Shown here piece by piece: positions 19,788 through 29,720 of a stretch of 64,000 bases of DNA (positions within the stretch are counted from its first letter, which is position 1; every line of letters starts with the position of its first letter). The position numbers were made by a program, and so were the translations under genes. The notes under the pieces were generated by a model. The model was not told where the DNA came from, made no database searches, and worked only from the letters and a program-made list of their open reading frames with translations. This DNA is from Cellulomonas sp. P24 (lineage in GTDB: Bacteria > Actinomycetota > Actinomycetes > Actinomycetales > Cellulomonadaceae), in contig NZ_JAJDFX010000002.1 in assembly GCF_024704385.1 (NCBI RefSeq), positions 2,046,001 through 2,110,000 on the forward strand, read 5' to 3'.

Positions 19788-21821
19788 GTGATGGCCGCGC
19801 TCACCGCTGCCCCCACGCTCGTCACCCTCAGCGATGTCGCCGCCCTGGCTCACGTCCAGCGCCCAGTCGCGTCCATGTGGCGCACCCGTTCCGCCGGCTC
19901 CGCCCACCCGTTCCCAGCGGCTGCCCAACGTCGCAATGGCCGCGACGCGTTCCTCCTCGAGGACGTGGTCGCCTGGCTCGAAGCCACCGGCCACGGAAAC
20001 AACCCGGCCGTGCGCCAGGAGTCCGCCGCCGCCACCGCACTCGATCTCCTCCCCGACGCGGGGCGACTGGCGGCGGTCGACGGCCTGCTCGCGCTGCTCG
20101 TGCTCAAGGCCCAGCTCGACACCCCGCTCAGCGGCCTTGGCGCCCAGGACCTGGTGGATCTCGCGGACGACGTCGACCCCCACGACCGCTCCCTGCACCG
20201 CGAGATCGTGGCGCTCGGCGCAGACGCGCCGGTGTGGGCCCGTCACGCCGATGCTCTCGCCTCGGCCGCCTTCACCCCGGCCGAAGCGGTGAACGCGCTG
20301 GTCAAAAGCCATCGCCGCCTCGGCCTGGAGGACATCAGCTCCTACAGCCTCGACGCGGCGGCCCTGACGTTGCTCGCCGGCCTGGCCGTCGAGCTCACCC
20401 CGACGGGTGCGGACGCCCGCACGTTCGTCAGCCCCGATGGCGACGCCGAGCTCCTCACCGCCGTCGCCGCGCTCCGCGAAGAGCCCGGCACCGCAGCACT
20501 GCCCCCGTTTGGCGACTCCGCCTCGCGGCGCGCCCGGCGCACCCTCCTGGCCAACGGGTGGGACCTGATCGACGCCTCCGAGAACGACGGCCTTGTCTCC
20601 CCACCGGAGGGCTCGACAGTCCTCGTGCATCTGCCGTCCGCCACCCGGCCGAAGCTCACGGACACGCAGATCGTGGACGCGCTGAGCGCACTCGAAGCGA
20701 CCCTGCCCGCCGACGCGCGGGCGATCGTCGTTGGACCCGCCGGCGCGCTGTGCGGGCGGCTGCCGCGCGCCCTCCAGTCCGCCCGCGCAACTGTCCTTCG
20801 ATCAGGACGCGTTCGAGCCATCGTTCGCCTCCCTGCCGGGCTCTGGCCCGCGCACCCACGCCAGGGGCTCGGCGTATGGATCCTCGGACCACGCACGGGT
20901 GACGTCCGCTCCGCCGACCACCGCACGGCCGTCGCCGACCTTCGCGCCACCCCGCTCGACACCGCCGCGATCAACGACCTGGTCACCGACCTGGTGGCCG
21001 CCGCTGATTCGAGCCTGGACCCGCTCGCCCACGCGTTCCGCTTCACCCGCTTCGCCACGACGACGACGCTCATCGCCACCTCCGCCGACCTCGTCACCTC
21101 CCACACCGCGACCCGGCGCCCGCGCACCGACCCCGCAACCCTCACCCTCGAGATCAACGCGTTGTACGGCAATGCTGCCGCGACGCTGCCCGGCCTTGAC
21201 TTCCCAGTGTTGCGTCCAGGAGAGGCCTCCGGACCGACGGCGATCGCCCTGGGCCGCCTCATCGAGCTCGGCCACCTGCGCCTGGTCCGAGGCAACCGCC
21301 TCTTCGACGCCGACCTCACCACCGGCAACGGCGTCCGTGTCCACACCCCACTCACCGTGACCGGCCTCGCCGCACCCGGCACCGAGCCAACGATCGATCG
21401 CCTGACGTTCGCCGCCACCTACCCCCGCGGCCGCTACACACAGCCCGGCGACATCGTCTTCTGCACTGCCCCCCACCCCGCGGCCGTCGTGGACCGCGAC
21501 GGCTTCGCCGTCGTCGCCACACCGGCGCGCGCCCTGCGCCTGACGTCCACCGCACCGCCGGGGCTGATCCCCGAGATCATCGCTCAGGCGATCGCGACAT
21601 CCTCCCGCCTCGGCGGCTGGCGCCTGTGGCCGATCCCCCTGGTCCCCACCAGCCAGGCGAACGCCGTCCGCTCAGCCCTCACCGACCTCGCCGACGCCCG
21701 CACCGCCACCGCCGCACGCCTGGTCGCCCTCGACGCCCTCACCACCCGCCTCGTCGACGCCGTGACCTCCGGGTCCGTCACCCTCATCGACACCGACCGT
21801 CCCGCCCAGATGGAAGGCTGA
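19788..21821 (+). CDS. HTH / methyltransferase-like / HsdS-like protein, first gene of the type I R-M operon
   Basis: 677 residues, start GTG or ATG three bases later, behind AAGGAGG. The N-terminus (LSDVAALAHVQRPVASMWR and DAFLLEDVVAWLEATG) looks like an excisionase/MerR-type helix-turn-helix. The middle (about 250-400) resembles the Rossmann part of an N6-adenine methyltransferase but has no NPPF/NPPY. The C-terminus (about 480-677, RGRYTQPGDIVFCTAP and a terminal helical segment) resembles a type I specificity domain with its conserved helix. It ends five bases before hsdM and is certainly in its operon. It could be an accessory recognition or control subunit. I know no established name for it. 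Confidence 0.7.
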   Translation: MMAALTAAPTLVTLSDVAALAHVQRPVASMWRTRSAGSAHPFPAAAQRRNGRDAFLLEDVVAWLEATGHGNNPAVRQESAAATALDLLPDAGRLAAVDGLLALLVLKAQLDTPLSGLGAQDLVDLADDVDPHDRSLHREIVALGADAPVWARHADALASAAFTPAEAVNALVKSHRRLGLEDISSYSLDAAALTLLAGLAVELTPTGADARTFVSPDGDAELLTAVAALREEPGTAALPPFGDSASRRARRTLLANGWDLIDASENDGLVSPPEGSTVLVHLPSATRPKLTDTQIVDALSALEATLPADARAIVVGPAGALCGRLPRALQSARATVLRSGRVRAIVRLPAGLWPAHPRQGLGVWILGPRTGDVRSADHRTAVADLRATPLDTAAINDLVTDLVAAADSSLDPLAHAFRFTRFATTTTLIATSADLVTSHTATRRPRTDPATLTLEINALYGNAAATLPGLDFPVLRPGEASGPTAIALGRLIELGHLRLVRGNRLFDADLTTGNGVRVHTPLTVTGLAAPGTEPTIDRLTFAATYPRGRYTQPGDIVFCTAPHPAAVVDRDGFAVVATPARALRLTSTAPPGLIPEIIAQAIATSSRLGGWRLWPIPLVPTSQANAVRSALTDLADARTATAARLVALDALTTRLVDAVTSGSVTLIDTDRPAQMEG

Positions 21822-21825
21822 CCCC

Positions 21826-23447
21826 ATGCCACCCCGCAAGCGCACCGACCCGTCCGCGCCGATGACCATGAAGGAGCTCAAGGACACGCTCTGGAAGGCA
21901 GCGGACAAGCTGCGCGGCTCGATGGACGCCTCGCAGTACAAGGACGTCATTCTCGGGCTGGTGTTCCTCAAGTACGTGTCGGATGCCTTCGACGAGCGCC
22001 GCGAGCAGATCCGCACCGATCTGGCCGCCGAGGGCTACCGGGACGACCAGATCGAGGGCCTGCTGAACGACCGCGACGAGTACACCGGCCACGGCGTGTT
22101 CTGGGTGCCGACGACGTCACGCTGGCAGTACCTCGCCGAACACGCCAAGGGAGTCCCCGCCGCGAACGGCCAGGCGGGCCAGACCGTCGGTGAGCTGATC
22201 GACGGCGCGATGGACCACATCATGGGCTCCAACTCGGCCCTGGCCGGCACGCTCCCGCGCATCTACAACCGCGACAACGTCGACCAGCGTCGCCTGGGCG
22301 AGCTTCTCGACCTGCTCAACGACACCCGGTTCTCCGGCCACGGCGCCACCCGCGCCCGCGACCTTCTCGGCGAGGTCTACGAGTACTTCCTCGGCATGTT
22401 CGCCGCCGCCGAAGGTAAGCGCGGCGGGGAGTTCTACACGCCCCCCGGTGTGGTGCGGGTGCTTGTCGAGGTCTTGGAGCCGTACTCCGGACGCGTCTAC
22501 GACCCGTGCTGCGGTTCAGGGGGCATGTTCGTCCAGACCGAGAAGTTCCTCGAACGCCACGACGCGGACACCCAGGCCATCAGCGTCTACGGCCAGGAAG
22601 CCAACGAACGCACCTGGCGCATGGCCAAGATGAACCTCGCCGTGCACGGCCTCAACGCCAACCTCGCACCCCGCTGGGGCGACACCTTCGCCCGCGACCA
22701 GCACGCCGACACCCTCATGGACTACGTGCTGGCCAACCCCCGTTCAACATCAAGGACTGGGCCCGCTCCGAGTCCGACCCCCGCTGGAAGTACGGCGTAC
22801 CCCCCACCGGGAACGCCAACTACGCCTGGATCCAGCACATCCTGTCCAAGCTCGCCCCCGGCGGCTCCGCCGGCATCGTGATGGCTAACGGATCCATGTC
22901 CACCAACTCGGGCGGCGAGGGCGAGATTCGCGCCCGCATCGTCGAGGCCGACCTCGTCTCCTGCCTCGTCGCCCTGCCAACCCAGCTCTTCCGCTCCACC
23001 GCCATCCCCGTCTGCGTGTGGTTCTTCGCCCAGGACAAGACCTGCGGCCCACGCGGCTCAGTGGACCGCACCGGGCAGGTGCTGTTCATCGACGCCCGCG
23101 AGCTCGGCCACATGGTCGACCGCGCCGAACGCGCACTGTCCGACGAAGACATCGCCCGCATCGCCGGCACCTTCCACGCCTGGCGCGGCACACCCTCAGC
23201 GGCGGAGGCGGGACTGCCGTACGACGATGTGCCCGGGTTCTGCCACTCCGCGACCCTCGCCGAGATCAAGGACGCCGGATACGCGCTGACACCTGGGCGG
23301 TACGTCGGAGCCGCCGACGTGGCGGAAGACGACGAACCGCTGGACGCGAAGATCGAACGGCTCACCGGAGAGCTGCTGGCGCAGTTCGACGAGTCCGCAC
23401 GGCTCGAGCAGGTTGTGCGGGAGCAGCTCGGGAGGGTCCGTGGCTGA
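21826..23447 (+). pseudogene. hsdM: Type I restriction-modification methyltransferase HsdM, frameshifted
   Basis: Modification subunit of a type I system; N6-adenine methyltransferase. The first frame (21826 to about 22741) carries the HsdM N-terminal helical domain (LWKAADKLRGSMDASQYKDV), GGEFYTPPGVVRVLV and the SAM motif DPCCGSGGMF. The second frame continues with PPFNIKDWARSESDPRWKYG through to the stop at 23447. The break lies at the C tract 22737-22741: five C where six would restore NPPF, the catalytic motif. Joined, the product would be about 540 residues, normal for HsdM. The cause may be a sequencing error, a true mutation, or tract-length switching. Confidence 0.85.
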
Positions 23448-24618
23448 TTCCGCGGAGACCACGCTCGGCGCCCTCGTAGAGCTCACCCCAGGCTTCCCGT
23501 TCGCAAGCGCCGGCTTCACCGCCGAACCGGACGACATCCGCCTAGTGCGCGGCGACAACGTTGCACAGGGCAGTCTCCGATGGGCGAACGCGGCCCGTTG
23601 GCCCCGGACGGAACCAGTCGACCCCAAGTACCACCTGCAGGTGGGAGATGTCGTCCTCGCGATGGACCGACCCTGGATCGAGGCTGGTCTCAAGTACGCA
23701 GAGCTCCGGTCGGTTGATGTCCCGTCCTACCTGGTTCAGCGAGTAGCCCGACTCCGAGCGAAGCCCGGGACCGATCAGCGGTACATCGCGCACATCGTCG
23801 GGAGCCGAGCCTTCACGGAGTACGTACTCGCCATCCAGACCGGCTCCGCCGTGCCCCACATCAGCGGACCACAGATTGCATCGTTCGTCCTGACCCCCCA
23901 TTCGCTCGAAGAGCAGCGGGCGATCGCGGAGGTGCTGGGCGCGCTCGACGACAAGATCGCCGCGAATACTCGCGCGGAGAGGCTCGCGGACGATCTGATC
24001 CGCCAGATGCATGCCCGCGCCGTCGCCGCGCCCGGCTCAGGGAACGACCGTCTGCTTGAGGCATTCACCTTCTCGTTCGGAGAGCCATTCTCCGGCGAGC
24101 AATTCTCGGAGCCGGGTGTAGGCCGCCCTCTGATTCGCATCCGAGATCTCCGCACCTTCGAATCTCAGGTGTGGACGACCGAGAGCCGCACGCGTGAGAC
24201 GGTCGTGCGACCGGGAGAGATCGTGGTCGGAATGGACGCAGAGTTCCGTGCGACAGCATGGCTCGGTGAGCCAGGGCTTCTGAACCAGCGGGTGTGCCGG
24301 GTCACGAGCCGGGTCGCGGGTGCCGCCTTTGTGCGGGAAGCCCTTCGGGAGCCGTTAGCGGAGATCGAGGGCTACAAGTCCGGAACCACAGTCATCCACC
24401 TCAACAAGGGAGACCTCGACCGCCACACGGTGGTGATCCCTTCAGCGCCAGCCCTCCAAGCGTTCGAGGCGACTGCCGAGCCGGTGTTCGCACGACGCGT
24501 TGCGAGTGCGGCCGAGCGTCGCGGCATCGCCGCCATCCGCGACACCCTCCTCCCTGCCCTGATGTCCGGGAAGCTCCGCGTCCGCGACGCCGAACGCCTC
24601 GCGGAGGCCCACACCTGA
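23440..24618 (+). CDS. hsdS: Type I restriction-modification specificity subunit HsdS
   Basis: 392 residues with two target-recognition domains. The first ends in SLEEQRAIAEVLGALDDKIAANTRAERLADDL, the classic conserved helix. The second ends in RRGIAAIRDTLLPALMSGKLRV, the typical C-terminus. It directs both methylation and restriction; the target sequence cannot be read from it. GTG 23440 overlaps the end of hsdM by eight bases behind GGGAGG. Its GC content is lower than that of the neighbours, usual for exchanged recognition domains. Confidence 0.9.
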   Translation: MADSAETTLGALVELTPGFPFASAGFTAEPDDIRLVRGDNVAQGSLRWANAARWPRTEPVDPKYHLQVGDVVLAMDRPWIEAGLKYAELRSVDVPSYLVQRVARLRAKPGTDQRYIAHIVGSRAFTEYVLAIQTGSAVPHISGPQIASFVLTPHSLEEQRAIAEVLGALDDKIAANTRAERLADDLIRQMHARAVAAPGSGNDRLLEAFTFSFGEPFSGEQFSEPGVGRPLIRIRDLRTFESQVWTTESRTRETVVRPGEIVVGMDAEFRATAWLGEPGLLNQRVCRVTSRVAGAAFVREALREPLAEIEGYKSGTTVIHLNKGDLDRHTVVIPSAPALQAFEATAEPVFARRVASAAERRGIAAIRDTLLPALMSGKLRVRDAERLAEAHT

Positions 24619-24664
24619 TCCGCTCCACTCCCACCGTTCGCACCAACCGCAGGGGGAAACCGAC

Positions 24665-25243
24665 ATGACCACCGACCCGCCCGTCTCACAGCCAGACCCG
24701 ATCGCTCCGGTGGCCAGCGGACCGTCACCCGAGATGCCACCGACATCGTCGCCGAGACCTCGTGGCTCGATGCGACGTTCCTGGATCCTTCCGGTGGCGG
24801 CCGGTGTGCTCGGCGTGCTCATCGGCGCAGGAGGGATGGCTGCTCTGTCCGCGAACCGCGCGGCCGCGACCGAGCGCGCGGACCAGGCGGCACGCGTGGC
24901 TGCCGAGCGGGCCGTCTCCGACGCCGCAGCGGCGCGTGCCGCCGTGTTGACCGGGGCCGTCGCGTCCTGCGGGCTGACGACGACGCCGGGCATCGAGCTC
25001 GGAGACGGCGGGACGTCGCTCACCTTCGACACGAAGGGCAACGAGGACGCCTCCGGTGCCGCGATCACGGACATCGCGTGCATCTTCGATCGTCTCAAGA
25101 TGCCGTCCGCGGTCACCTCTCACATCGACCAGACCACGGCGATGGACGGCCGCCAGACGGAGACGTGGGGCAACGTGACCGTGTCGTGGTCCTACCACCC
25201 TGACCGCGGCCTCGACGGCGTCCTGACCGTCACGAACAGCTGA
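24665..25243 (+). CDS. Small membrane-anchored protein inside the R-M operon
   Basis: 192 residues. It has a proline-rich N-terminus, one membrane helix (about 38-62, WILPVAAGVLGVLIGAGGMAAL), a short alanine-rich coil and an extracellular domain of about 100 residues with two cysteines (ASCGLTTTPGIELGDGG, DIACIFDRL). It is not a recognised family. The layout is like the protein at 18922-19617: proline-rich tail, single helix, coil, small outer domain. Its place between hsdS and the nucleotidase gene suggests co-transcription, but a membrane protein in a type I operon is unexpected. Confidence 0.7.
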   Translation: MTTDPPVSQPDPIAPVASGPSPEMPPTSSPRPRGSMRRSWILPVAAGVLGVLIGAGGMAALSANRAAATERADQAARVAAERAVSDAAAARAAVLTGAVASCGLTTTPGIELGDGGTSLTFDTKGNEDASGAAITDIACIFDRLKMPSAVTSHIDQTTAMDGRQTETWGNVTVSWSYHPDRGLDGVLTVTNS

Positions 25244-25259
25244 AGGGGCGAGGCGCATC

Positions 25260-26246
25260 GTGCCCTACGAACTTGATCACCGCCTTGTCGTCGGCGTTGC
25301 CCCGAGTGCGCTCTTCGATCTCTCCGAGTCCGATGCGGTCTTCAAGGAGGGTCTGGACGCCTACCGGGCCTACCAGGACCTCCACATCGACGAACCTCTC
25401 CGAAAGGGTGCAGCGTTCCCGTTCATCGTGCGGCTTCTCGGGCTCAACGACCTGTCGCCTGAGGACCCCTTGGTCGAGGTGATCGTCCTCGCCAAGGACG
25501 ACGCGATCACGGGTTTGCGGTTGATGAAGTCGATCGCGCACTACGGGTTGAGGATCGAACGCGCCGTCTTCACGGAAGGCACGGCACCGTATGAGTACAT
25601 TCCCGCGCTGAACATCTGCCTGTACCTCTCGGGCAACCGGCGCGATGTCCAGGAAGCCGTCGATCGCTCATTCCCTGCGGGTGTCGTCCTTGGGCGCACC
25701 GCTCCTGCCGGCAGTGACGCGGACGAGGGGGCCGGGGCGCTGCGCGTGGCGTTCGACTTCGACGGCGTCGTGGCCGACCTTGAGTCTCAGGAGGTCTATG
25801 ACCGTGACGAGCTCCCGGGGTTCCTCGCCTACGAGGCGGAACGGGCCGACGAGCCCCACAGCCCGGGGCCGATGGCACAACTTGTCCGAGCGCTGGGCAA
25901 GATCCAGCGTGCCGAACTCGAGAGGAGTGCGACCGACAGTGGCTACGTGCCCCGCGTTCGCATCGCGCTCGTCACGGCGAGGCAGGCACCGGCGCACGAG
26001 CGCGCCATCCGCACCCTGCGCGAGTGGGACGTCCACTTCAACGACACGTTCTTCCTCGGTGGCATCGAGAAGGCCCGTGTCCTGCGCATCCTGCGCCCGC
26101 ACATCATGTTCGATGACCAGCAGGGGCATCTTGACCCGATCGCGGAAGAGATCGCCGCCGTGCTGGTGCCATCCATCACACGCTCTCGCCCGGGCCTGGT
26201 CGCGAGCCCCGGAGCCGCTGAGCAGACGCCCGAGGAGACCCGATGA
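25260..26246 (+). CDS. 5'-nucleotidase, cN-I type, inside the R-M operon
   Basis: 328 residues, GTG start. It resembles the cytosolic 5'-nucleotidase I family (Pfam NT5-type): YELDHRLVVGVAPSALFDLSESDAVFKEGL at the start, FPFIVRLLGLN, then VAFDFDGVVADLESQEVY with the HAD-type DxD nucleophile motif, and HIMFDDQQGHLDP near the end. Such enzymes hydrolyse (deoxy)nucleoside monophosphates. Its stop overlaps the hsdR start by ATGA, so the two are translated together. Recycling or depleting nucleotides released by DNA cleavage is a plausible inference, not shown. Confidence 0.8.
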   Translation: MPYELDHRLVVGVAPSALFDLSESDAVFKEGLDAYRAYQDLHIDEPLRKGAAFPFIVRLLGLNDLSPEDPLVEVIVLAKDDAITGLRLMKSIAHYGLRIERAVFTEGTAPYEYIPALNICLYLSGNRRDVQEAVDRSFPAGVVLGRTAPAGSDADEGAGALRVAFDFDGVVADLESQEVYDRDELPGFLAYEAERADEPHSPGPMAQLVRALGKIQRAELERSATDSGYVPRVRIALVTARQAPAHERAIRTLREWDVHFNDTFFLGGIEKARVLRILRPHIMFDDQQGHLDPIAEEIAAVLVPSITRSRPGLVASPGAAEQTPEETR

Positions 26247-29200
26247 CCCACCACCTCTCCGAGGACACCTGGGAGCAGCTCGCGTTGGAGGTCCTGGGTG
26301 AGCTCATGTGGCGTCCCGTCCACGGGTCGACCCTTGCGCCGGGCTCAGGTGAGCGGGAGAGCTGGGGCGAGCTCGTCATCCCGTCACGCCTGCGTGCGGC
26401 CCTGCGGGACCTGAACCCGAGCGTCCCGCGGGAGTACCTCGACCAGGCCCTGGCGGCGATCCTCGCGCCCACCTCGCAGGACGCCGTCACCGAGAACCAC
26501 CGCCTCCACACCTTCCTGACCGAGGGCTTTCGCGGCATCACCTACATCGACACTGACGGGCAGGAGCAGACCCCGACGATCCGCCTGGTCAGCACCGAGC
26601 CGAGTGAGAACGACTGGCTCGCCGCCAACCAGGTGACCATCGCCCACGGCGACCTCGAACGGCGCTTCGACCTGGTCCTGTACCTCAACGGGCTTCCCGT
26701 GGCGCTCGTTGAGCTCAAGCGTGCGGGCAGCACCCAGGCTGACGTCGCCGCGGCTCACGCCCAGCTGCAGACGTACTTGCGGGAGTTCCCGCTCGCGTTC
26801 CGCTTCGCGGTGCTCGTCGTGGCGTCGGACGGCATCTTGGCCAGGTACGGCACCCCGTTCACGCCGTTGCACCACTTCGCCCCGTGGAACGTGGACGACG
26901 AGGGTGCGCCCGTCGATCTCGCCCACCTGCAGGACGGGGAGACGGCACTGGACCTGCTGCTGTGGGGCGTGTTCAACCAGCTGCGGTTCCTGCAGCTGCT
27001 GACCGGGTTCGTGGCGTTCGACGGGGGCGAGGACGGTCTGTCCAAGCGGATCGCCAAGGCGCACCAGTACTTCGCGGTGACCAAGGCCGTGGGGACCACG
27101 GTGCAGGCCGTGGCGTCGCACGGGCGGGCCGGGGTGGTGTGGCACACCCAGGGCTCGGGCAAGTCGATGGAGATGGAGCTGTACACCAACCAGGTGCTGC
27201 GCCACCCGAAGCTCGCCAACCCGACGATCGTCGTGGTCACCGACCGCAACGAGCTCGATGGCCAGCTCTACGGTGCGTTCGCCCACAGCCTCCTGCTGCC
27301 CGAGAAGCCCGTCCAGGTGCAGCGCCGCGAGGAGCTGCGGGCCGAGCTGTCCGGGCGCGCGTCGGGTGGCATCTACTTCACGACGTTGCAGAAGTTCGGC
27401 CGCAACCTTGCTGAACGCGAGTCCGGTGCGAGCCACCCGCTGCTGTCCGAGCGGTCCAACATCGTCGTCATCGTCGACGAGGCACACCGCAGCCACTACG
27501 ACGACCTCGACGGCTACGCCCGCCACCTGCGCGACGCCCTGCCCCACGCGACCCTCATCGCGTTCACCGGCACACCGATCTCCTTCGCCGACCGCAACAC
27601 CCGCGACGTCTTCGGCGACTACATCGACATCTACGACCTGACCCGAGCAGTCACCGACGGCGCCACCGTCCCGGTGTACTTCGAGTCCCGCCTGGTCAAG
27701 GTGCAGCTCGCCGGGACGCTCACCGAAGAGCTCATCGACGCCGCGGCCGACGAGGCCACCACCGGGCTGGACGACACCGAACGGGAACGGATCGAACGGT
27801 CAGTCGCCGTCGTCAACGCCGTCTACGGGGCACCCGAGCGCATCGCCCTGCTCGCCAGCGACCTGGTCGCACACTGGGAGGCCCGCCGAGCCGTCATGTC
27901 CACGGTCCTGTCCACACCCGAGGCCCCCTACGTCCCGGGCAAGGCGATGGTGGTCGGGGCGACCCGGGAGATCTGCGCCAGGCTGTATGCGGCGATCATC
28001 GCCCTGCGGCCCGACTGGCACTCCGAGGACCTGGAGTCCGGTGTCATCAAGGTCGTGTACTCCGGCACCGCCTCGGACGTCCCCCCGGTCTCCGAGCACG
28101 TGCGCCGCGACTCGGCGAACGCCGTGATCAAGCGGCGACTGAAAAACCCGGACGACCCGCTGGAGATCGTCATCGTCAAGGACATGATGCTCACCGGCTA
28201 CGACTCCCCGCCGCTGCACACCCTGTACCTGGACCGCCCGCTCAAGGGCGCCCTGCTCATGCAGACCCTCGCCCGGGTCAACCGCACCTTCCGCGGCAAG
28301 CAGGACGGGCTGCTCGTGGCCTACGCACCCCTGGCCGACAACCTCGCCAAGGCCCTGGCCGAGTACACCGAGACCGACCAGGAGACCAAGCCCGTCGGCC
28401 GCTCCATCGACGACGCCGTCTCCCTGGTCACCGAGCTGCTCGGCCGGCTGCGCGAGCTACTCACCGGGTACGACTGGCAGGCCAGGCTCGCCGCACCTGG
28501 CGCCCGCGCCTACATCAAGGCCGTCTTCGGGGCCGTGGAGTTCCTGCGCCGCCCACGCGACACAGACAGTGCGGACGACCAGGAGACCCTCGCCGCGCAG
28601 TACCGCCGGATCTCCGCCCAGCTCTCCCGCGCCTGGGCCATCGCCAGCGGCGCCGACGCCCTGGCCGCGGTGCGCGATGAGGCGCGCTTCTTCGAAGAGG
28701 TGCGCGTGTGGATGGGCAAGTTCGACGCCGAGGACCGCCAGGCCCGCGGCGAGCCCATCCCCGAGGAGGTCCAGCGCCTGCTCAACCAGCTCGTGGCCGG
28801 CGCCGTTGTGTCCACCGAAGTCCTCGACATCTACGACGCCGCCGGGGTGCCCCGACCGGACCTGTCCGCACTGGACGCGGGCTTCCTCGCCAAGGCCCGC
28901 GAGGCCGAGAACCCGCACCTGACCGTCGAGGCGCTGCGAGCGCTGATCATGTCGGAGAGCCGGTCGGTGACGCGCCACAACCTCGTGCGTCAGCGCGCAT
29001 TCTCCGAGCGGCTGCTCGAGCTCATGGCCAAGTACACCAACCAGCAGCTGACCTCCGCCGAGGTGATCGCCGCGATGATCGCTCTGGCGCAGGAGGTCGC
29101 GCACGAGGCCAACCGCGGGGCCGACTTCATCCCGCCGCTGGACGAGGACGAACTCGCGTTCTACGACGCGGTCGCGTCCAACGAGTCGGCGGTCGAGATC

Positions 29201-29422
29201 CAAGGCGAGGGAGTGCTCGCGAACATCGCGCGCGACCTGGTGACCATCATGCGGCGCGACATCAAGACCGACTGGACGGTCCGCGACGACGTCAAGGCCA
29301 AGCTGCGCTCCTCGATCAAGCGCCTGCTCGTGAAGTACGACTATCCGCCCGACAAGCAGCAAGGAGCGATACGGCTGGTCATGGAGCAGATGGAGTCGAT
29401 GGCTCCGCGGCTGGTGGGTTAG
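26243..29422 (+). CDS. hsdR: Type I restriction endonuclease subunit HsdR
   Basis: 1059 residues, normal length. The nuclease domain has Asp143 and ELK (Glu157, Lys159) in FDLVLYLNGLPVALVELKR. The SF2 translocase motor has Walker A TQGSGKS (302-308), DEAH (412-415) and FTGTPI (441-446), then motifs toward QTLARVNRTFRGK. The C-terminal helical region would dock on HsdM/HsdS. It cleaves unmodified DNA after ATP-driven translocation. If the hsdM break is real in the organism, an active HsdR without modification would be lethal, which favours an artefact or an off-switch of the whole complex. Confidence 0.93.
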   Translation: MTHHLSEDTWEQLALEVLGELMWRPVHGSTLAPGSGERESWGELVIPSRLRAALRDLNPSVPREYLDQALAAILAPTSQDAVTENHRLHTFLTEGFRGITYIDTDGQEQTPTIRLVSTEPSENDWLAANQVTIAHGDLERRFDLVLYLNGLPVALVELKRAGSTQADVAAAHAQLQTYLREFPLAFRFAVLVVASDGILARYGTPFTPLHHFAPWNVDDEGAPVDLAHLQDGETALDLLLWGVFNQLRFLQLLTGFVAFDGGEDGLSKRIAKAHQYFAVTKAVGTTVQAVASHGRAGVVWHTQGSGKSMEMELYTNQVLRHPKLANPTIVVVTDRNELDGQLYGAFAHSLLLPEKPVQVQRREELRAELSGRASGGIYFTTLQKFGRNLAERESGASHPLLSERSNIVVIVDEAHRSHYDDLDGYARHLRDALPHATLIAFTGTPISFADRNTRDVFGDYIDIYDLTRAVTDGATVPVYFESRLVKVQLAGTLTEELIDAAADEATTGLDDTERERIERSVAVVNAVYGAPERIALLASDLVAHWEARRAVMSTVLSTPEAPYVPGKAMVVGATREICARLYAAIIALRPDWHSEDLESGVIKVVYSGTASDVPPVSEHVRRDSANAVIKRRLKNPDDPLEIVIVKDMMLTGYDSPPLHTLYLDRPLKGALLMQTLARVNRTFRGKQDGLLVAYAPLADNLAKALAEYTETDQETKPVGRSIDDAVSLVTELLGRLRELLTGYDWQARLAAPGARAYIKAVFGAVEFLRRPRDTDSADDQETLAAQYRRISAQLSRAWAIASGADALAAVRDEARFFEEVRVWMGKFDAEDRQARGEPIPEEVQRLLNQLVAGAVVSTEVLDIYDAAGVPRPDLSALDAGFLAKAREAENPHLTVEALRALIMSESRSVTRHNLVRQRAFSERLLELMAKYTNQQLTSAEVIAAMIALAQEVAHEANRGADFIPPLDEDELAFYDAVASNESAVEIQGEGVLANIARDLVTIMRRDIKTDWTVRDDVKAKLRSSIKRLLVKYDYPPDKQQGAIRLVMEQMESMAPRLVG

Positions 29423-29720
29423 GGACACGATGCGGGGACCGGGCACTAGGCCAATGCGTCGCCGGAGTCTTTCCCAGTCCCTGCCGTGCGCAGCCAGGTC
29501 TGCCGCAGCGTCGACGTCAGTTCGCTGCGCAGGAGGCACCGGACCGTTGTCGACCTCTGACCAAGTTCACTCGGCAACGCCCACCCGGTTCGGCAATGGT
29601 GCCTGGCACCGGGGCACCAGGGAGTCAAGCTTCTCCCGGCATCGATCGCGAGCCGGTCGGCAAATGCGGAGACGGCCCGGGCACCGGCGTGCATCCTGAA
29701 CCCGGGAAGGAGCGAACACG
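29423..29720. other. Gap after hsdR with no gene seen
   Basis: About 300 bp between hsdR and the zinc-ribbon gene. No convincing coding frame, hairpin or repeat is seen. It probably holds the terminator of the R-M operon and the promoter of the next gene. Confidence 0.5.
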
